Source: an uncultured Oscillospiraceae bacterium (GTDB lineage Bacteria; Bacillota; Clostridia; Oscillospirales; Ruminococcaceae). Taken from it: a DNA stretch of 10,090 nucleotides. This document shows positions 1-7,244 of the stretch, piece by piece (position 1 is the stretch's first letter; every line of letters begins with the position of its first letter). Made by a program: the position numbers and the translations under genes. The DNA is taken from positions 1 through 10,090 of the forward strand of contig CAKTAM010000068.1 in the NCBI GenBank assembly GCA_934527255.1, read 5' to 3'. The notes beneath the pieces were generated by a model. The model had not been told where the DNA came from. It made no database searches and saw only the letters and a program-made list of their open reading frames with translations.

Positions 1-309
1 CGCATACTGGCCCAGCGTGGCCGTGCTTTCCAGCAGCAGACGGCGCGCGCCGTGCTTTGCCATCAGCGAGGCGACCTGCGACAGGCCGTCGCCCTCCTGC
101 AGCACGACCTCGGCATTGGTCACATCCCGGCGGGCCACCTCAATATACCGGCTGTCAATGATAAAATAGCTTTTCTCCGGGAAGATCAGCAGCGTACCCG
201 CATCGCCCGAATCAAAGCGCAGCAGATAATAGCGGCCTACCTCGCCGGTGACCAGCGCGGCGGTAAAATCCACCGGAAGCTTCCGAACCAGTTTTTCCAT
301 ACGATCCAT
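1..309 (-). CDS. M24 family (Xaa-Pro type) metallopeptidase, N-terminal part only
   Basis: The first 103 codons of a gene that continues past the left edge. The residues match the creatinase-type N-terminal domain of aminopeptidase P proteins: a run reading YYLLRFDSGDAGTLLIF, then a beta strand and the segment YFIIDSRYIEVARRDV, the characteristic 'F-x-D-x-RY' signature before the first helix. Family members remove N-terminal residues preceding proline and use a C-terminal pita-bread domain with two metal ions; that catalytic half lies outside the window, so activity cannot be judged. The start is the ATG at 307-309, eight bases after an AAGGGTGG ribosome site; a second in-frame ATG three codons later is less well placed. 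The gene follows the endonuclease-IV-like gene on the same strand after a 91-base gap. In many Firmicutes an aminopeptidase P gene precedes efp, so efp could lie just outside; that is a guess from family context. Confidence 0.85.
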   Translation of the reverse strand, partial: MDRMEKLVRKLPVDFTAALVTGEVGRYYLLRFDSGDAGTLLIFPEKSYFIIDSRYIEVARRDVTNAEVVLQEGDGLSQVASLMAKHGARRLLLESTATLGQYA

Positions 310-355
310 AGCAATACCCACCCTTTCTGTTTTTTGTGTTACTGTCCCGCACAGA

Positions 356-381
356 GGCCGCCGCGCCGTTGCCCGGCGGCC
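356..381 (-). other. GC-rich intercistronic hairpin before the M24 peptidase gene
   Basis: Eight-base perfect arms GGCCGCCG (356-363) and CGGCGGCC (374-381) enclose a 10-base loop that can itself fold. It lies between the stop of the endonuclease-IV-like gene and the peptidase start. There is no T-run after it on the minus strand, so it is more likely an RNA-processing or stabilising element than an intrinsic terminator. Confidence 0.45.
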
Positions 382-400
382 CCGCGTCGGCTTTTGTCGT

Positions 401-1267
401 TTACTGTGTACCGCCCAGCGCGTGATAATAGCGGCTCATGGCGGCGGCGTCCTCACTTTGCGTACCGGCGCTTTCGCAGATGATGGTCGGCGCAAGGCCG
501 CGCTGGTATAAAAGCTCCATCAGCGGCTCGTACTGCGGGCCATACACCGTATCGGCAAAGGTCAGATGCTGCTTTTCACCGCCCGCCGTATACTCGATTT
601 TGGAAAAATGCGCGTGGAAATGCACGGCGCGGTCGTCATCCAGCACCTGAGCCATGCGGTCCAGCACGGCGGCATAATCTGCCTTGGAGGCAAGCCCGCC
701 CTGCGTACGCGCATTGAGATGCCCAAAATCAATACACGGCGTGATGCGTGCATCCACCGTGCACAGGGTCAGCACCTCCTCCAGCGTGCCCAGCTGGTTG
801 ACCTTGCCCATAGTCTCGGGGCAAAGGGTCATATCCCCATAGCCGTTTTCATCCATTGCCTGCACAAACAGGCGCATGGTATCCATGGCCAGGGCCAGCG
901 CCTGCTCGCGGCTCTGCTTGCCGCAGCTGCCCGAATGAAAGATGATGCGGCGGCCGCCCAGCGCACGCAGCGCCGCGGCGCTTTCCAGAATGTAGCGCAC
1001 GCTGCCGGTGCGCTTTTCCTCCTCCAGCGAGCTCATGGAGATAAAATAAGGGGCGTGCAGACTGTAGCGCACCGGCCAGCGCTGCGCGTTGAGGCGCATT
1101 TGCTCCAGCGTCTGCGCTTTGGTGCGCACGCCGCGGCCGCACTGGTATTCGTAGGCATCCAACCCGAACCCGGCCAGATATTCCGGCACCTGTGCCAGAT
1201 CCTTATACCCCATGGCCGCAAAGCTTTCGGCACGGCCCGCCGGGCCAAATGCAGGGCTGTCACTCAT
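401..1267 (-). CDS. Endonuclease IV-like TIM-barrel protein (AP endonuclease family 2), divergent
   Basis: 288 residues, the usual size for the endonuclease IV / xylose-isomerase-like barrel. Founding members cut DNA 5' to abasic sites using three zinc ions. Most ligand positions of E. coli Nfo have counterparts in the right order: His71 (SLHAPYFI), His111 (IIFHSGS), Glu151 (CPETMG), Asp180 and His183 (CIDFGH), His218 or His220 (HFHAHFSK), His234 (EKQHLTF) and Glu265 (ICESAG). The Asp that precedes the last zinc histidine in the Nfo D-x-H pair is not at its expected place; the local text is EKQH. The HLND(S/A)K strand is replaced by HAHFSK. It may therefore be a DNA-repair enzyme of a clostridial subfamily, or a sugar-isomerase-like enzyme on the same fold. 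The ATG at 1265-1267 follows AAAGGAGGGG and overlaps the end of yqeG by 8 bases, so the two are translationally coupled and cotranscribed. Confidence 0.8.
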   Translation of the reverse strand: MSDSPAFGPAGRAESFAAMGYKDLAQVPEYLAGFGLDAYEYQCGRGVRTKAQTLEQMRLNAQRWPVRYSLHAPYFISMSSLEEEKRTGSVRYILESAAALRALGGRRIIFHSGSCGKQSREQALALAMDTMRLFVQAMDENGYGDMTLCPETMGKVNQLGTLEEVLTLCTVDARITPCIDFGHLNARTQGGLASKADYAAVLDRMAQVLDDDRAVHFHAHFSKIEYTAGGEKQHLTFADTVYGPQYEPLMELLYQRGLAPTIICESAGTQSEDAAAMSRYYHALGGTQ

Positions 1268-1778
1268 AGCGTACCCCTCCTTTTTTGTAATAACGCCGCA
1301 GAAGCGGAGCCTCCAAACGGCGCTTGAGCAGAATGTACCACTTGAAATCGGGCGACATGGGCTCTACCAGCAAAGCGGCAATGCCGTACAGCCGCGCGCC
1401 CAGCACATCCGTAAACAGCTGGTCGCCAACGGCCGCCATCTGCGCCTTTTCCACGCCGAACAGGCGCTGCGCACGGGCAAAGCCCTTGGGCGACGGCTTG
1501 CCTGCGCCGGACACCCACTGCACGCCGATCTGCCGTGCAAACGGCGCCACGCGCGCCTCGCTGTTGTTTGAGCTGACCGCCAGCTGAATGCCCGCCGCAC
1601 GGCAGGCCTGCAGCCAGGCGGCGACCTGCGGCGACAGCGCGGGGCTGTCGTGCGCCGTCAGCGTATTGTCGATATCCAGCACCAGCGCGCGGATGCCCCG
1701 CGCCTGCAGATAGGAGAGCGGAATGGCCGTAATGCGGGAAAAGACGGCATCCGGCTGCAGCAGCTTTTTGTGTGGCAT
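1260..1778 (-). CDS. yqeG: YqeG family HAD IIIA-type phosphatase
   Basis: 172 residues from the chosen start, the normal length for YqeG. HAD motifs are intact: motif I LVLDIDNTL with the nucleophile Asp35 and acid Asp37, motif II at SSNN (69-72), the conserved Lys94 in GKPSPKGF, and motif III GDQLFTD with Asp119 and Asp124. The compact size with little cap domain and the C-terminal basic tail (RRLEAPLLRRYYKK) fit subclass IIIA members of this family; the natural substrate is not established. The frame stays open upstream to an ATG at 1880, but that would run back through the rpsU terminator, so I chose the ATG at 1776-1778, preceded by GAGGAAG. No promoter is obvious between the rpsU terminator and this start, so expression may depend on terminator read-through. 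It is followed by the endonuclease-IV-like gene with an 8-base overlap. Confidence 0.9.
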   Translation of the reverse strand: MPHKKLLQPDAVFSRITAIPLSYLQARGIRALVLDIDNTLTAHDSPALSPQVAAWLQACRAAGIQLAVSSNNSEARVAPFARQIGVQWVSGAGKPSPKGFARAQRLFGVEKAQMAAVGDQLFTDVLGARLYGIAALLVEPMSPDFKWYILLKRRLEAPLLRRYYKKGGVRYE

Positions 1779-1827
1779 GGCTTCCTCATTCTGCGAAGGC
1801 AAACCGGCCGCCCCCGCGTGTTGTGAC

Positions 1828-1859
1828 AGAAAAAGGCGGGTCTTTGCAGACCCGCCTTT
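1828..1859 (-). terminator. Intrinsic terminator after rpsU
   Basis: A perfect 12-base-pair stem, arms 1832-1843 and 1848-1859 (AAAGGCGGGTCT and its complement). On the minus strand the loop reads GCAA, a GNRA-type tetraloop, and the stem runs into TTTTTCT. It sits about 30 bases after the rpsU stop and about 50 bases before the yqeG start, so it ends the rpsU transcript and probably sets a lower level for the genes beyond. On the plus strand no T-run follows, so it acts in one direction only. Confidence 0.88.
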
Positions 1860-1889
1860 GCTCGTGTTGGTTTGCTCCAACCCCGCCGC

Positions 1890-2066
1890 TTATTTATATT
1901 TCCGCTTGCGGGCAGCCTCGGATTTCTTCTTGCGCTTTACGGAAGGCTTCTCGTAATGCTCGCGTTTGCGAACCTCGGCAAGAACTCCGGAGCGGGCGCA
2001 GGAACGCTTGAAGCGACGCAGCGCGCTGTCCAGAGATTCGTTATCCTTAACTCTGATTTCCGACAT
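1890..2066 (-). CDS. rpsU: 30S ribosomal protein S21
   Basis: A 58-residue highly basic protein beginning MSEIRVKDNESLDSALRRFK and ending in a lysine/arginine-rich tail. Length and residues are those of bacterial S21 (the pattern V-x-x-N-E-S-L-(D/E)-x-A-L-(R/K)-R-F-K-R-x-C, then REHYEKPS). S21 joins the small subunit near the anti-Shine-Dalgarno end of 16S rRNA and helps initiation. The ATG at 2064-2066 follows a very strong AAGGGAGGG site six to seven bases away. The gene has its own consensus promoter about 50 bases upstream and a strong terminator right after it, so it forms a mainly single-gene transcript. Glycerol kinase lies upstream on the same strand but is not expected to be functionally linked. 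Confidence 0.97.
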   Translation of the reverse strand: MSEIRVKDNESLDSALRRFKRSCARSGVLAEVRKREHYEKPSVKRKKKSEAARKRKYK

Positions 2067-2089
2067 CTATATCCCTCCCTTAATAGGAG

Positions 2090-2112
2090 TTTCGTTGTAC
2101 TACACAACGAAA
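2090..2112 (-). promoter_or_regulatory. Perfect inverted repeat at the rpsU transcription start
   Basis: Nine-base perfect arms TTTCGTTGT (2090-2098) and ACAACGAAA (2104-2112) with a 5-base spacer. It begins three bases downstream of the -10 box, so it spans the predicted start (about 2108) and the first 20 or so transcribed bases. It could be a repressor operator or a 5'-end RNA hairpin; the predicted start would leave the distal arm pairs only partly transcribed, which slightly favours a DNA operator. Confidence 0.6.
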
Positions 2113-2114
2113 GT

Positions 2115-2143
2115 ATTATACCCTATTCCTGTCGGATTGTCAA
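2115..2143 (-). promoter_or_regulatory. Consensus sigma-A promoter of rpsU
   Basis: Read on the minus strand, a perfect -35 TTGACA (2138-2143), a 17-base spacer and a perfect -10 TATAAT (2115-2120). The predicted start is near 2108, giving a leader of about 40 bases. Both hexamers match consensus exactly, as expected for a highly expressed ribosomal gene. Confidence 0.95.
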
Positions 2144-2208
2144 CCACGATTTTGCCACTTTTTTGCTTTCCCGGCAAACTTTCGCTTTGGGCGGCAGAAA
2201 AGCCGCTT

Positions 2209-3717
<1,509 letters not shown>

Positions 3718-3740
3718 AGGCGGCCTCCTTTATCGCTTTT

Positions 3741-3767
3741 CGGGCCGCGCCGAACAACGGCGGCCCG
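3741..3767 (-). other. Hairpin in the glpK 5' leader
   Basis: Arms CGGGCCG (3741-3747) and CGGCCCG (3761-3767), extended by CCG/CGG around a two-base bulge with a five-base loop. It lies in the roughly 70-base leader between the putative glpK promoter and the glpK ribosome site, with a second small GGCCC/GGGCC hairpin beside it. The minus strand after the stem reads AAAAGCGATA, not a T-run, so it is not an intrinsic terminator. It may affect message stability or glpK translation. Confidence 0.45.
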
Positions 3768-3794
3768 CCCGGCCCAAAGGGGCCGTCTGTCTGT

Positions 3795-3823
3795 ATTGTA
3801 ATGCAAACCGGCGCGCTTTGCAA
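3795..3823 (-). promoter_or_regulatory. Putative internal promoter for glpK
   Basis: On the minus strand: -35 TTGCAA (3818-3823), 17-base spacer, -10 TACAAT (3795-3800). It lies just after the DUF1667 stop and gives a leader of about 70 bases before the GTG of glpK. The -35 region shares the 10-mer GGGCTTGCAA (minus strand) with the glpA promoter. It would let glpK be made when the upstream operon is switched off by its leader terminator. Confidence 0.6.
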
Positions 3824-3837
3824 GCCCGGCCGTCCTT

Positions 3838-4185
3838 TCAGCCAAACGCCTTGGTACAGACAACATCCACCCCGGTGCCCAGCAGATCGGCCAATGCCAC
3901 CTGCCCCACCTTTACCGGCGCGGTCAGCTCTACTGCATCCAGCGCGCGCATGGCCTCAAACAACAGCTCCTTGGGGATGGCTGCATTGGTCTTTACCGGG
4001 CAGCGGCGCGCCTCGCAGCCGGTCAGGCGCACGGTGCTGGTCAGCACCCGCACCGGGTGCTGCAGCTCAGCGGCGCCGTACTGTGCGCCGCGCGGGCAGC
4101 TGTTGCCCGTGACGGCATAGCCGTTTTCCTCATCCACCTGCAGGTGGCAGCCGCGGGGACAGACGATACAAATCAGTTCTTTCAT
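3838..4185 (-). CDS. DUF1667 domain protein, cysteine-rich partner of the G3P oxidoreductase
   Basis: 115 residues. The N-terminus carries Cys6, Cys9, Cys13 and Cys30 in the pattern C-x2-C-x3-C-x16-C (CIVCPRGCH ... GNSCPRG), very like the [4Fe-4S] motif at the start of molybdopterin oxidoreductases; further cysteines are Cys57, Cys62 and Cys110. There is no signal peptide or membrane segment, so it should be cytoplasmic. In clostridial genomes DUF1667 genes typically sit directly after a GlpA-like and an FAD/NAD oxidoreductase gene, as here, which suggests an iron-sulphur subunit passing electrons within that complex; the function is inferred. I chose the ATG at 4183-4185 (MKELICIVCPRGC), since the ORF upstream of it runs through a hairpin; AAAGAGG stands about eight bases before it. 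It follows the oxidoreductase gene after 55 bases. Confidence 0.88.
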   Translation of the reverse strand: MKELICIVCPRGCHLQVDEENGYAVTGNSCPRGAQYGAAELQHPVRVLTSTVRLTGCEARRCPVKTNAAIPKELLFEAMRALDAVELTAPVKVGQVALADLLGTGVDVVCTKAFG

Positions 4186-4202
4186 TTTTCTAACCTCTTT
4201 CC

Positions 4203-4221
4203 GGCGGGCAGCCTGCCCGCC
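4203..4221 (-). other. Intercistronic hairpin before the DUF1667 gene
   Basis: Seven-base perfect arms GGCGGGC (4203-4209) and GCCCGCC (4215-4221) with a five-base loop. It lies between the FAD oxidoreductase stop and the DUF1667 ribosome site and has no T-run. Such elements often shield messages or set the ratio between operon genes. Confidence 0.45.
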
Positions 4222-4240
4222 ATACCGCATGTGCAGGCGC

Positions 4241-5497
4241 TCAGGCCTCCACCTCCACCGTCAGCTCGTCGGCCGCAGCCCCGGCCAGCAGGGCGGCGGG
4301 CAGCGCAATGTGCTCCATCTCGCCGGGGGCCATATGCTCGCGGGCAAAGCGGGCCAGCACACGGTCGCCGTCCCGCACGACAATGGCCGAGCGCCCGAAC
4401 ACCTGCCGCACGCGGAAGAACACCTCCGCCTTTTGCGGCAGGTTGGCCAGCCGCAGCTGCTGCGGCACGGTATAGCCCACGCCTGCGCCGTTGCGCAGCC
4501 GCAGCAGCCGCCCCTGCGGCACGCCGCCCTGCACCCATGCAGCCGCGGCCGCACCGGCGCGCTGGCTTTCGGCGGTGACATAATCCACCAGATCATGCAC
4601 ATGCACCACGTTGCCGCAGGCAAACACGCCGGGCAGCGAGGTCTCCATGTTTTCATAGACAACGGCGCCGTTGGTGCGCGGATCCATCTCGATCTGCGCG
4701 CTGCGGGTCAGCTCGTTTTCGGGGATGAGCCCCACGCTGAGCAGCAGCGTATCGCAGTCGAACACCATCTCGGTGCCCGGCACCGGGCGGCGGTCGCTGC
4801 CGACCTCGGCGACGACCACCTGCTCCACCCGCTGCTTGCCGCGGATATCCACCACGGTATGCGAAAGATACAGCGGAATGTCAAAATCCTGCAGGCACTG
4901 CACGATATTGCGGTTCAGGCCGCCGGAATAGGGCATCAGCTCCACGCAGGCCAGCACCTTTGCGCCCTCCAGCGTCATGCGGCGCGCCATGATCAGGCCA
5001 ATGTCGCCCGAGCCGAGGATGACGACCCGCTTGCCCACCATATAGCCTTCAATGTTCATAAAACGCTGGGCCGCGCCCGCCGTATAAATGCCAGCGCAGC
5101 GCGCGCCCGGGATGGAAATGGCCCCGCGGGTACGCTCGCGGCAGCCCATGGCCAGTACCACGGTCTGCGCCTGCAGCTGCTGGAAGCCGCGCTCGCCGTT
5201 GACGGCGCTGACGATCTTCACGCCGTTTTCCTCGTGCAGCTCCAGCACCATGGTATCCGTCTGCACCTCGATGCCGGTACCGGCCAGCCGGTCGATAAAG
5301 CGCCCGGCATATTCCGGGCCGGTCAGCTCCTCCTTGAAATAGTGCAGACCAAAGCCGTTGTGGATGCACTGGTTGAGGATGCCGCCCAGCTCTTTGTCGC
5401 GCTCCAGGATCAGAATGCTTGTCAGGCCGCCGTCGCGGGCCGCCTGCGCGGCAGCCAGCCCGGCAGGGCCGCCGCCGATTACGATCAGTTGATACAT
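4241..5497 (-). CDS. NAD(P)/FAD-dependent oxidoreductase, second subunit of the G3P-oxidising module
   Basis: 418 residues of the two-dinucleotide-fold disulphide-reductase-like flavoprotein superfamily. The FAD motif is IVIGGGPAGLAAA (5-17), the NAD(P) motif is VVILGSGDIGLIMARRM (158-174), and the second FAD contact is VFACGNVVHVHDLVDYV (291-307). There is no redox-active C-x2-C pair; the segment GGILNQCIHNGFGLHYF (38-54) has a lone Cys44. About 85 extra residues follow the FAD motif and form a beta-rich tail. Proteins of this kind are regularly encoded between a GlpA-like gene and a DUF1667 gene and are often labelled GlpB-like or NADH oxidase-like. The clear NAD(P) motif suggests that electrons from G3P reach NAD(P), which is inference. 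The ATG at 5495-5497 has AGAGGAAA upstream; the longer open frame overlaps the end of glpA and has a composition unlike this family. It follows glpA after 55 bases. Confidence 0.92.
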   Translation of the reverse strand: MYQLIVIGGGPAGLAAAQAARDGGLTSILILERDKELGGILNQCIHNGFGLHYFKEELTGPEYAGRFIDRLAGTGIEVQTDTMVLELHEENGVKIVSAVNGERGFQQLQAQTVVLAMGCRERTRGAISIPGARCAGIYTAGAAQRFMNIEGYMVGKRVVILGSGDIGLIMARRMTLEGAKVLACVELMPYSGGLNRNIVQCLQDFDIPLYLSHTVVDIRGKQRVEQVVVAEVGSDRRPVPGTEMVFDCDTLLLSVGLIPENELTRSAQIEMDPRTNGAVVYENMETSLPGVFACGNVVHVHDLVDYVTAESQRAGAAAAAWVQGGVPQGRLLRLRNGAGVGYTVPQQLRLANLPQKAEVFFRVRQVFGRSAIVVRDGDRVLARFAREHMAPGEMEHIALPAALLAGAAADELTVEVEA

Positions 5498-5552
5498 ATC
5501 TTTATTTTCCTCTCTGTACGAAAGCGATCCGTCTGTCAAAACCCGGCCGCGC

Positions 5553-7001
5553 TTATTCTTCCCCGCGGCGGACGGCCTTTGTCTCGCCGCACAGCACCCA
5601 GCTGCCCTCGTCGTCCATGGGGATATCCACCGGCGAGCAGCCCAGCTCACGCGCAAGGATCTCCTGCACGCGCGGGCCGCAGAAGCCGCCCTGGCAGCGC
5701 CCCATTCCGGCGCCGACGCGGCGCTTGACACCGTTGACGCTCACCGGCGGGATGGGCGTGTGCAGGCTGGCGACGATCTCGCCCTCCGTGACGGTCTCGC
5801 ACCGGCAGATCACCCGGCCGTAGCGCGCATCCTGCCGGATGAGCGCGTTCTTTTCCTCCGGCGTGCACTGGGCAAACCGCACCCGGCGGCGGCCGTCGAC
5901 AAAATCCTCCCGCGGGGCCAGCGTCAGGCCCGCGCCCTGCAGCAGCCGGACGGCCTGCTTTGCAATGGCGGGCGCAGCGGAAAGGCCGGGGCTTTTGATC
6001 CCGGCAAGGTCAAAGAAATGCGGCACAAAGCGGCTTTCGGCGATCAGAAAATCGTCGCCGCTGTGGTTGGCGCGCACACCGGCAAAGTTGCGGATATTCT
6101 CGCGGAAGGCAATGCCCGGCACGCTGCGCACGGCAGCGGCGCGCACCTCGTCCAGCCCGGCGGCGGTCGTCTCGGTATCGTTGGCGGCGGGCACCGGCTC
6201 GGCATTGGGGCCGACGATCAGGTTGCCGTGCACCGTGGGCGAGACCAACACGCCTTTGCCCTTTTCGTTGGGGCACTGGAAGATGACATGGTGCACCAGC
6301 TTGCCCTGATTTTTATCCAGCAGATAATATTCGCCGCGGGCGGGCGTGATCTGATATTCACGCGGGGCCACCAGCTCGTGCACACTGCCGGCCGCCACGC
6401 CTGCAGCGTTGAGGATGTAGCGCGCCTCATAGCTGGCCGTCGGCGTCGTCACCCGGAAGCCGCCGGGGATGACCTCGATGCCGGTCACAGGGCTGCTGCG
6501 GTGCAGCTGCACCCCGTTTTTCACGGCGACCTCCGCCATGGCCAGACAGTACTCCCACGGGTTGACCACGGCGGCGCTGGGGGCATACAGCGCCCCGCGG
6601 ACCTGATCGGCCAGGTTCGGCTCCATGGCATGCACGGCGGCCGCATCCAGCGGCTGCAGCCCCGGCACGCCGTTTTTCACCCCACGCTCGTACAGCGTGT
6701 GCAGCGTGGCAAGGTCGGCCTCGTCAAACGCCAGCACCAGACTGCCGATGGGGTCGTACGGCACATCCAGCCTGCGGCACAGCTCGCGCGCCAGCCGGAC
6801 GCCCTCCACATTCAGCGCAGCCATCTGTGTGCCGGGGTGCGGGTCGTACCCGGCATGCAGAATGGCGCTGTTGGCCTTGGTGGTGCCGTTGGCCACATCG
6901 TTGGAGGCCTCCAGCACCGTCACCGACACACGGCTGTGCGCCAGCTCATACGCGCAGGCTGCGCCGATGACGCCGCAGCCGATAATCAATACATCGGTCA
7001 T
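5553..7001 (-). CDS. glpA: GlpA-like anaerobic glycerol-3-phosphate dehydrogenase (FAD, [2Fe-2S])
   Basis: 482 residues. An N-terminal DAO-type FAD domain (VLIIGCGVIGAACAYEL, Gly8/Gly10/Gly13, Glu31 for the ribose) contains the family segment SAILHAGYDPHPGT around His49. The C-terminal BFD-like domain carries Cys399-x-Cys401 and Cys436-x4-Cys441 (CRC ... CQGGFC), the usual ligands of a [2Fe-2S] cluster. E. coli GlpA has the same two-part build and oxidises sn-glycerol-3-phosphate to dihydroxyacetone phosphate. Related enzymes act on other 2-hydroxy compounds, but the glycerol kinase and GlpP neighbours make G3P the best substrate. No signal peptide or membrane segment is seen. I took the ATG at 6999-7001, just before the Rossmann motif, with AAAGGAA about 10 bases upstream; the frame stays open farther upstream, but that stretch is the leader with its terminator. 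It is the first gene of the minus-strand operon, behind an attenuator. Confidence 0.93.
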   Translation of the reverse strand: MTDVLIIGCGVIGAACAYELAHSRVSVTVLEASNDVANGTTKANSAILHAGYDPHPGTQMAALNVEGVRLARELCRRLDVPYDPIGSLVLAFDEADLATLHTLYERGVKNGVPGLQPLDAAAVHAMEPNLADQVRGALYAPSAAVVNPWEYCLAMAEVAVKNGVQLHRSSPVTGIEVIPGGFRVTTPTASYEARYILNAAGVAAGSVHELVAPREYQITPARGEYYLLDKNQGKLVHHVIFQCPNEKGKGVLVSPTVHGNLIVGPNAEPVPAANDTETTAAGLDEVRAAAVRSVPGIAFRENIRNFAGVRANHSGDDFLIAESRFVPHFFDLAGIKSPGLSAAPAIAKQAVRLLQGAGLTLAPREDFVDGRRRVRFAQCTPEEKNALIRQDARYGRVICRCETVTEGEIVASLHTPIPPVSVNGVKRRVGAGMGRCQGGFCGPRVQEILARELGCSPVDIPMDDEGSWVLCGETKAVRRGEE

Positions 7002-7050
7002 AGATTCACGTTCCTTTCTGTGTGCGCAGAGGCGGTTTTCCGCCGTAAAG

Positions 7051-7101
7051 ACAAAAAAGAGTATACAAAACACAGCCCCGTGGCTGTGGCTGTATACTCT
7101 T
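7051..7101 (-). terminator. Leader terminator of the glpA operon, probable GlpP antitermination target
   Basis: On the minus strand a long two-part stem: outer arms of 10 bases (7092-7101 pairing with 7057-7066, AAGAGTATAC and its complement), a small asymmetric internal loop, then inner arms of 7 bases (7082-7088 with 7071-7077) and a four-base loop. The stem runs directly into TTTTTTGT. It starts about 23 bases after the predicted transcription start and ends about 50 bases before the glpA start codon, so it would stop transcription before the operon. In B. subtilis GlpP with G3P prevents termination at such leaders, and glpP is the divergent neighbour here. GlpP control of this site is inferred from layout. 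Confidence 0.85.
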
Positions 7102-7130
7102 GCTCTCGACAACCGCTTCCATTGTTTTTT

Positions 7131-7160
7131 ACTATAGCACATTTTCTGCCGCAATTGCAA
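7131..7160 (-). promoter_or_regulatory. Promoter of the glpA operon
   Basis: Minus strand: -35 TTGCAA (7155-7160), 18-base spacer ending in TGC, -10 TATAGT (7131-7136); the TGC just before the -10 makes it an extended -10 promoter. The predicted start is near 7124, giving a leader of about 120 bases that contains the terminator hairpin. Confidence 0.75.
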
Positions 7161-7180
7161 GCCCTGCGGGCAAAATTCTC

Positions 7181-7209
7181 TTGTGTTTTCCCCTGCTTCC
7201 TGCTAAGAT
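7181..7209 (+). promoter_or_regulatory. Promoter of glpP
   Basis: -35 TTGTGT (7181-7186), 17-base spacer ending in TGC, -10 TAAGAT (7204-7209), an extended -10 arrangement. The predicted start is near 7216. Its -35 box is only 20 bases from that of the divergent glpA promoter, so one bound regulator could touch both. Confidence 0.65.
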
Positions 7210-7220
7210 AAGGAAAGAAT

Positions 7221-7244
7221 CGGCCCGTCTGGCCGCACTTTTTT
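7221..7244 (+). other. Small hairpin followed by six T in the glpP leader
   Basis: Arms CGGCC (7221-7225) and GGCCG (7231-7235) with a five-base loop, then CAC and a run of six T (7239-7244) just before the GCAGGAGG ribosome site. The short stem makes it at most a weak attenuator; it could equally be chance. Confidence 0.35.

Noticed and set aside
566..1327. Long plus-strand open frame opposite the endonuclease-IV-like gene
   Set aside because: It is antisense to a gene with recognised motifs; its translation is low-complexity (His/Ala/Gln-rich) as expected for the complement of GC-rich coding DNA.
2144..2208. Terminator after glpK
   Set aside because: Only a 5-bp stem (2191-2206) and a loose TTTGCC/GGCAAA repeat are present, neither with a T-run on the minus strand.
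3741..3767. glpK leader hairpin as a second GlpP-dependent terminator
   Set aside because: There is no T-run after the stem on the transcribed strand.
5520..5540. TTGACA on the minus strand between glpA and the FAD oxidoreductase as an internal promoter
   Set aside because: The only candidate -10 (TACAGA) is at a 15-base spacing and poor, so the hexamer is probably chance.
4229..5728. 499-codon plus-strand open frame opposite the FAD oxidoreductase
   Set aside because: It mirrors the minus-strand flavoprotein gene, has no convincing ribosome site and no recognisable domain.
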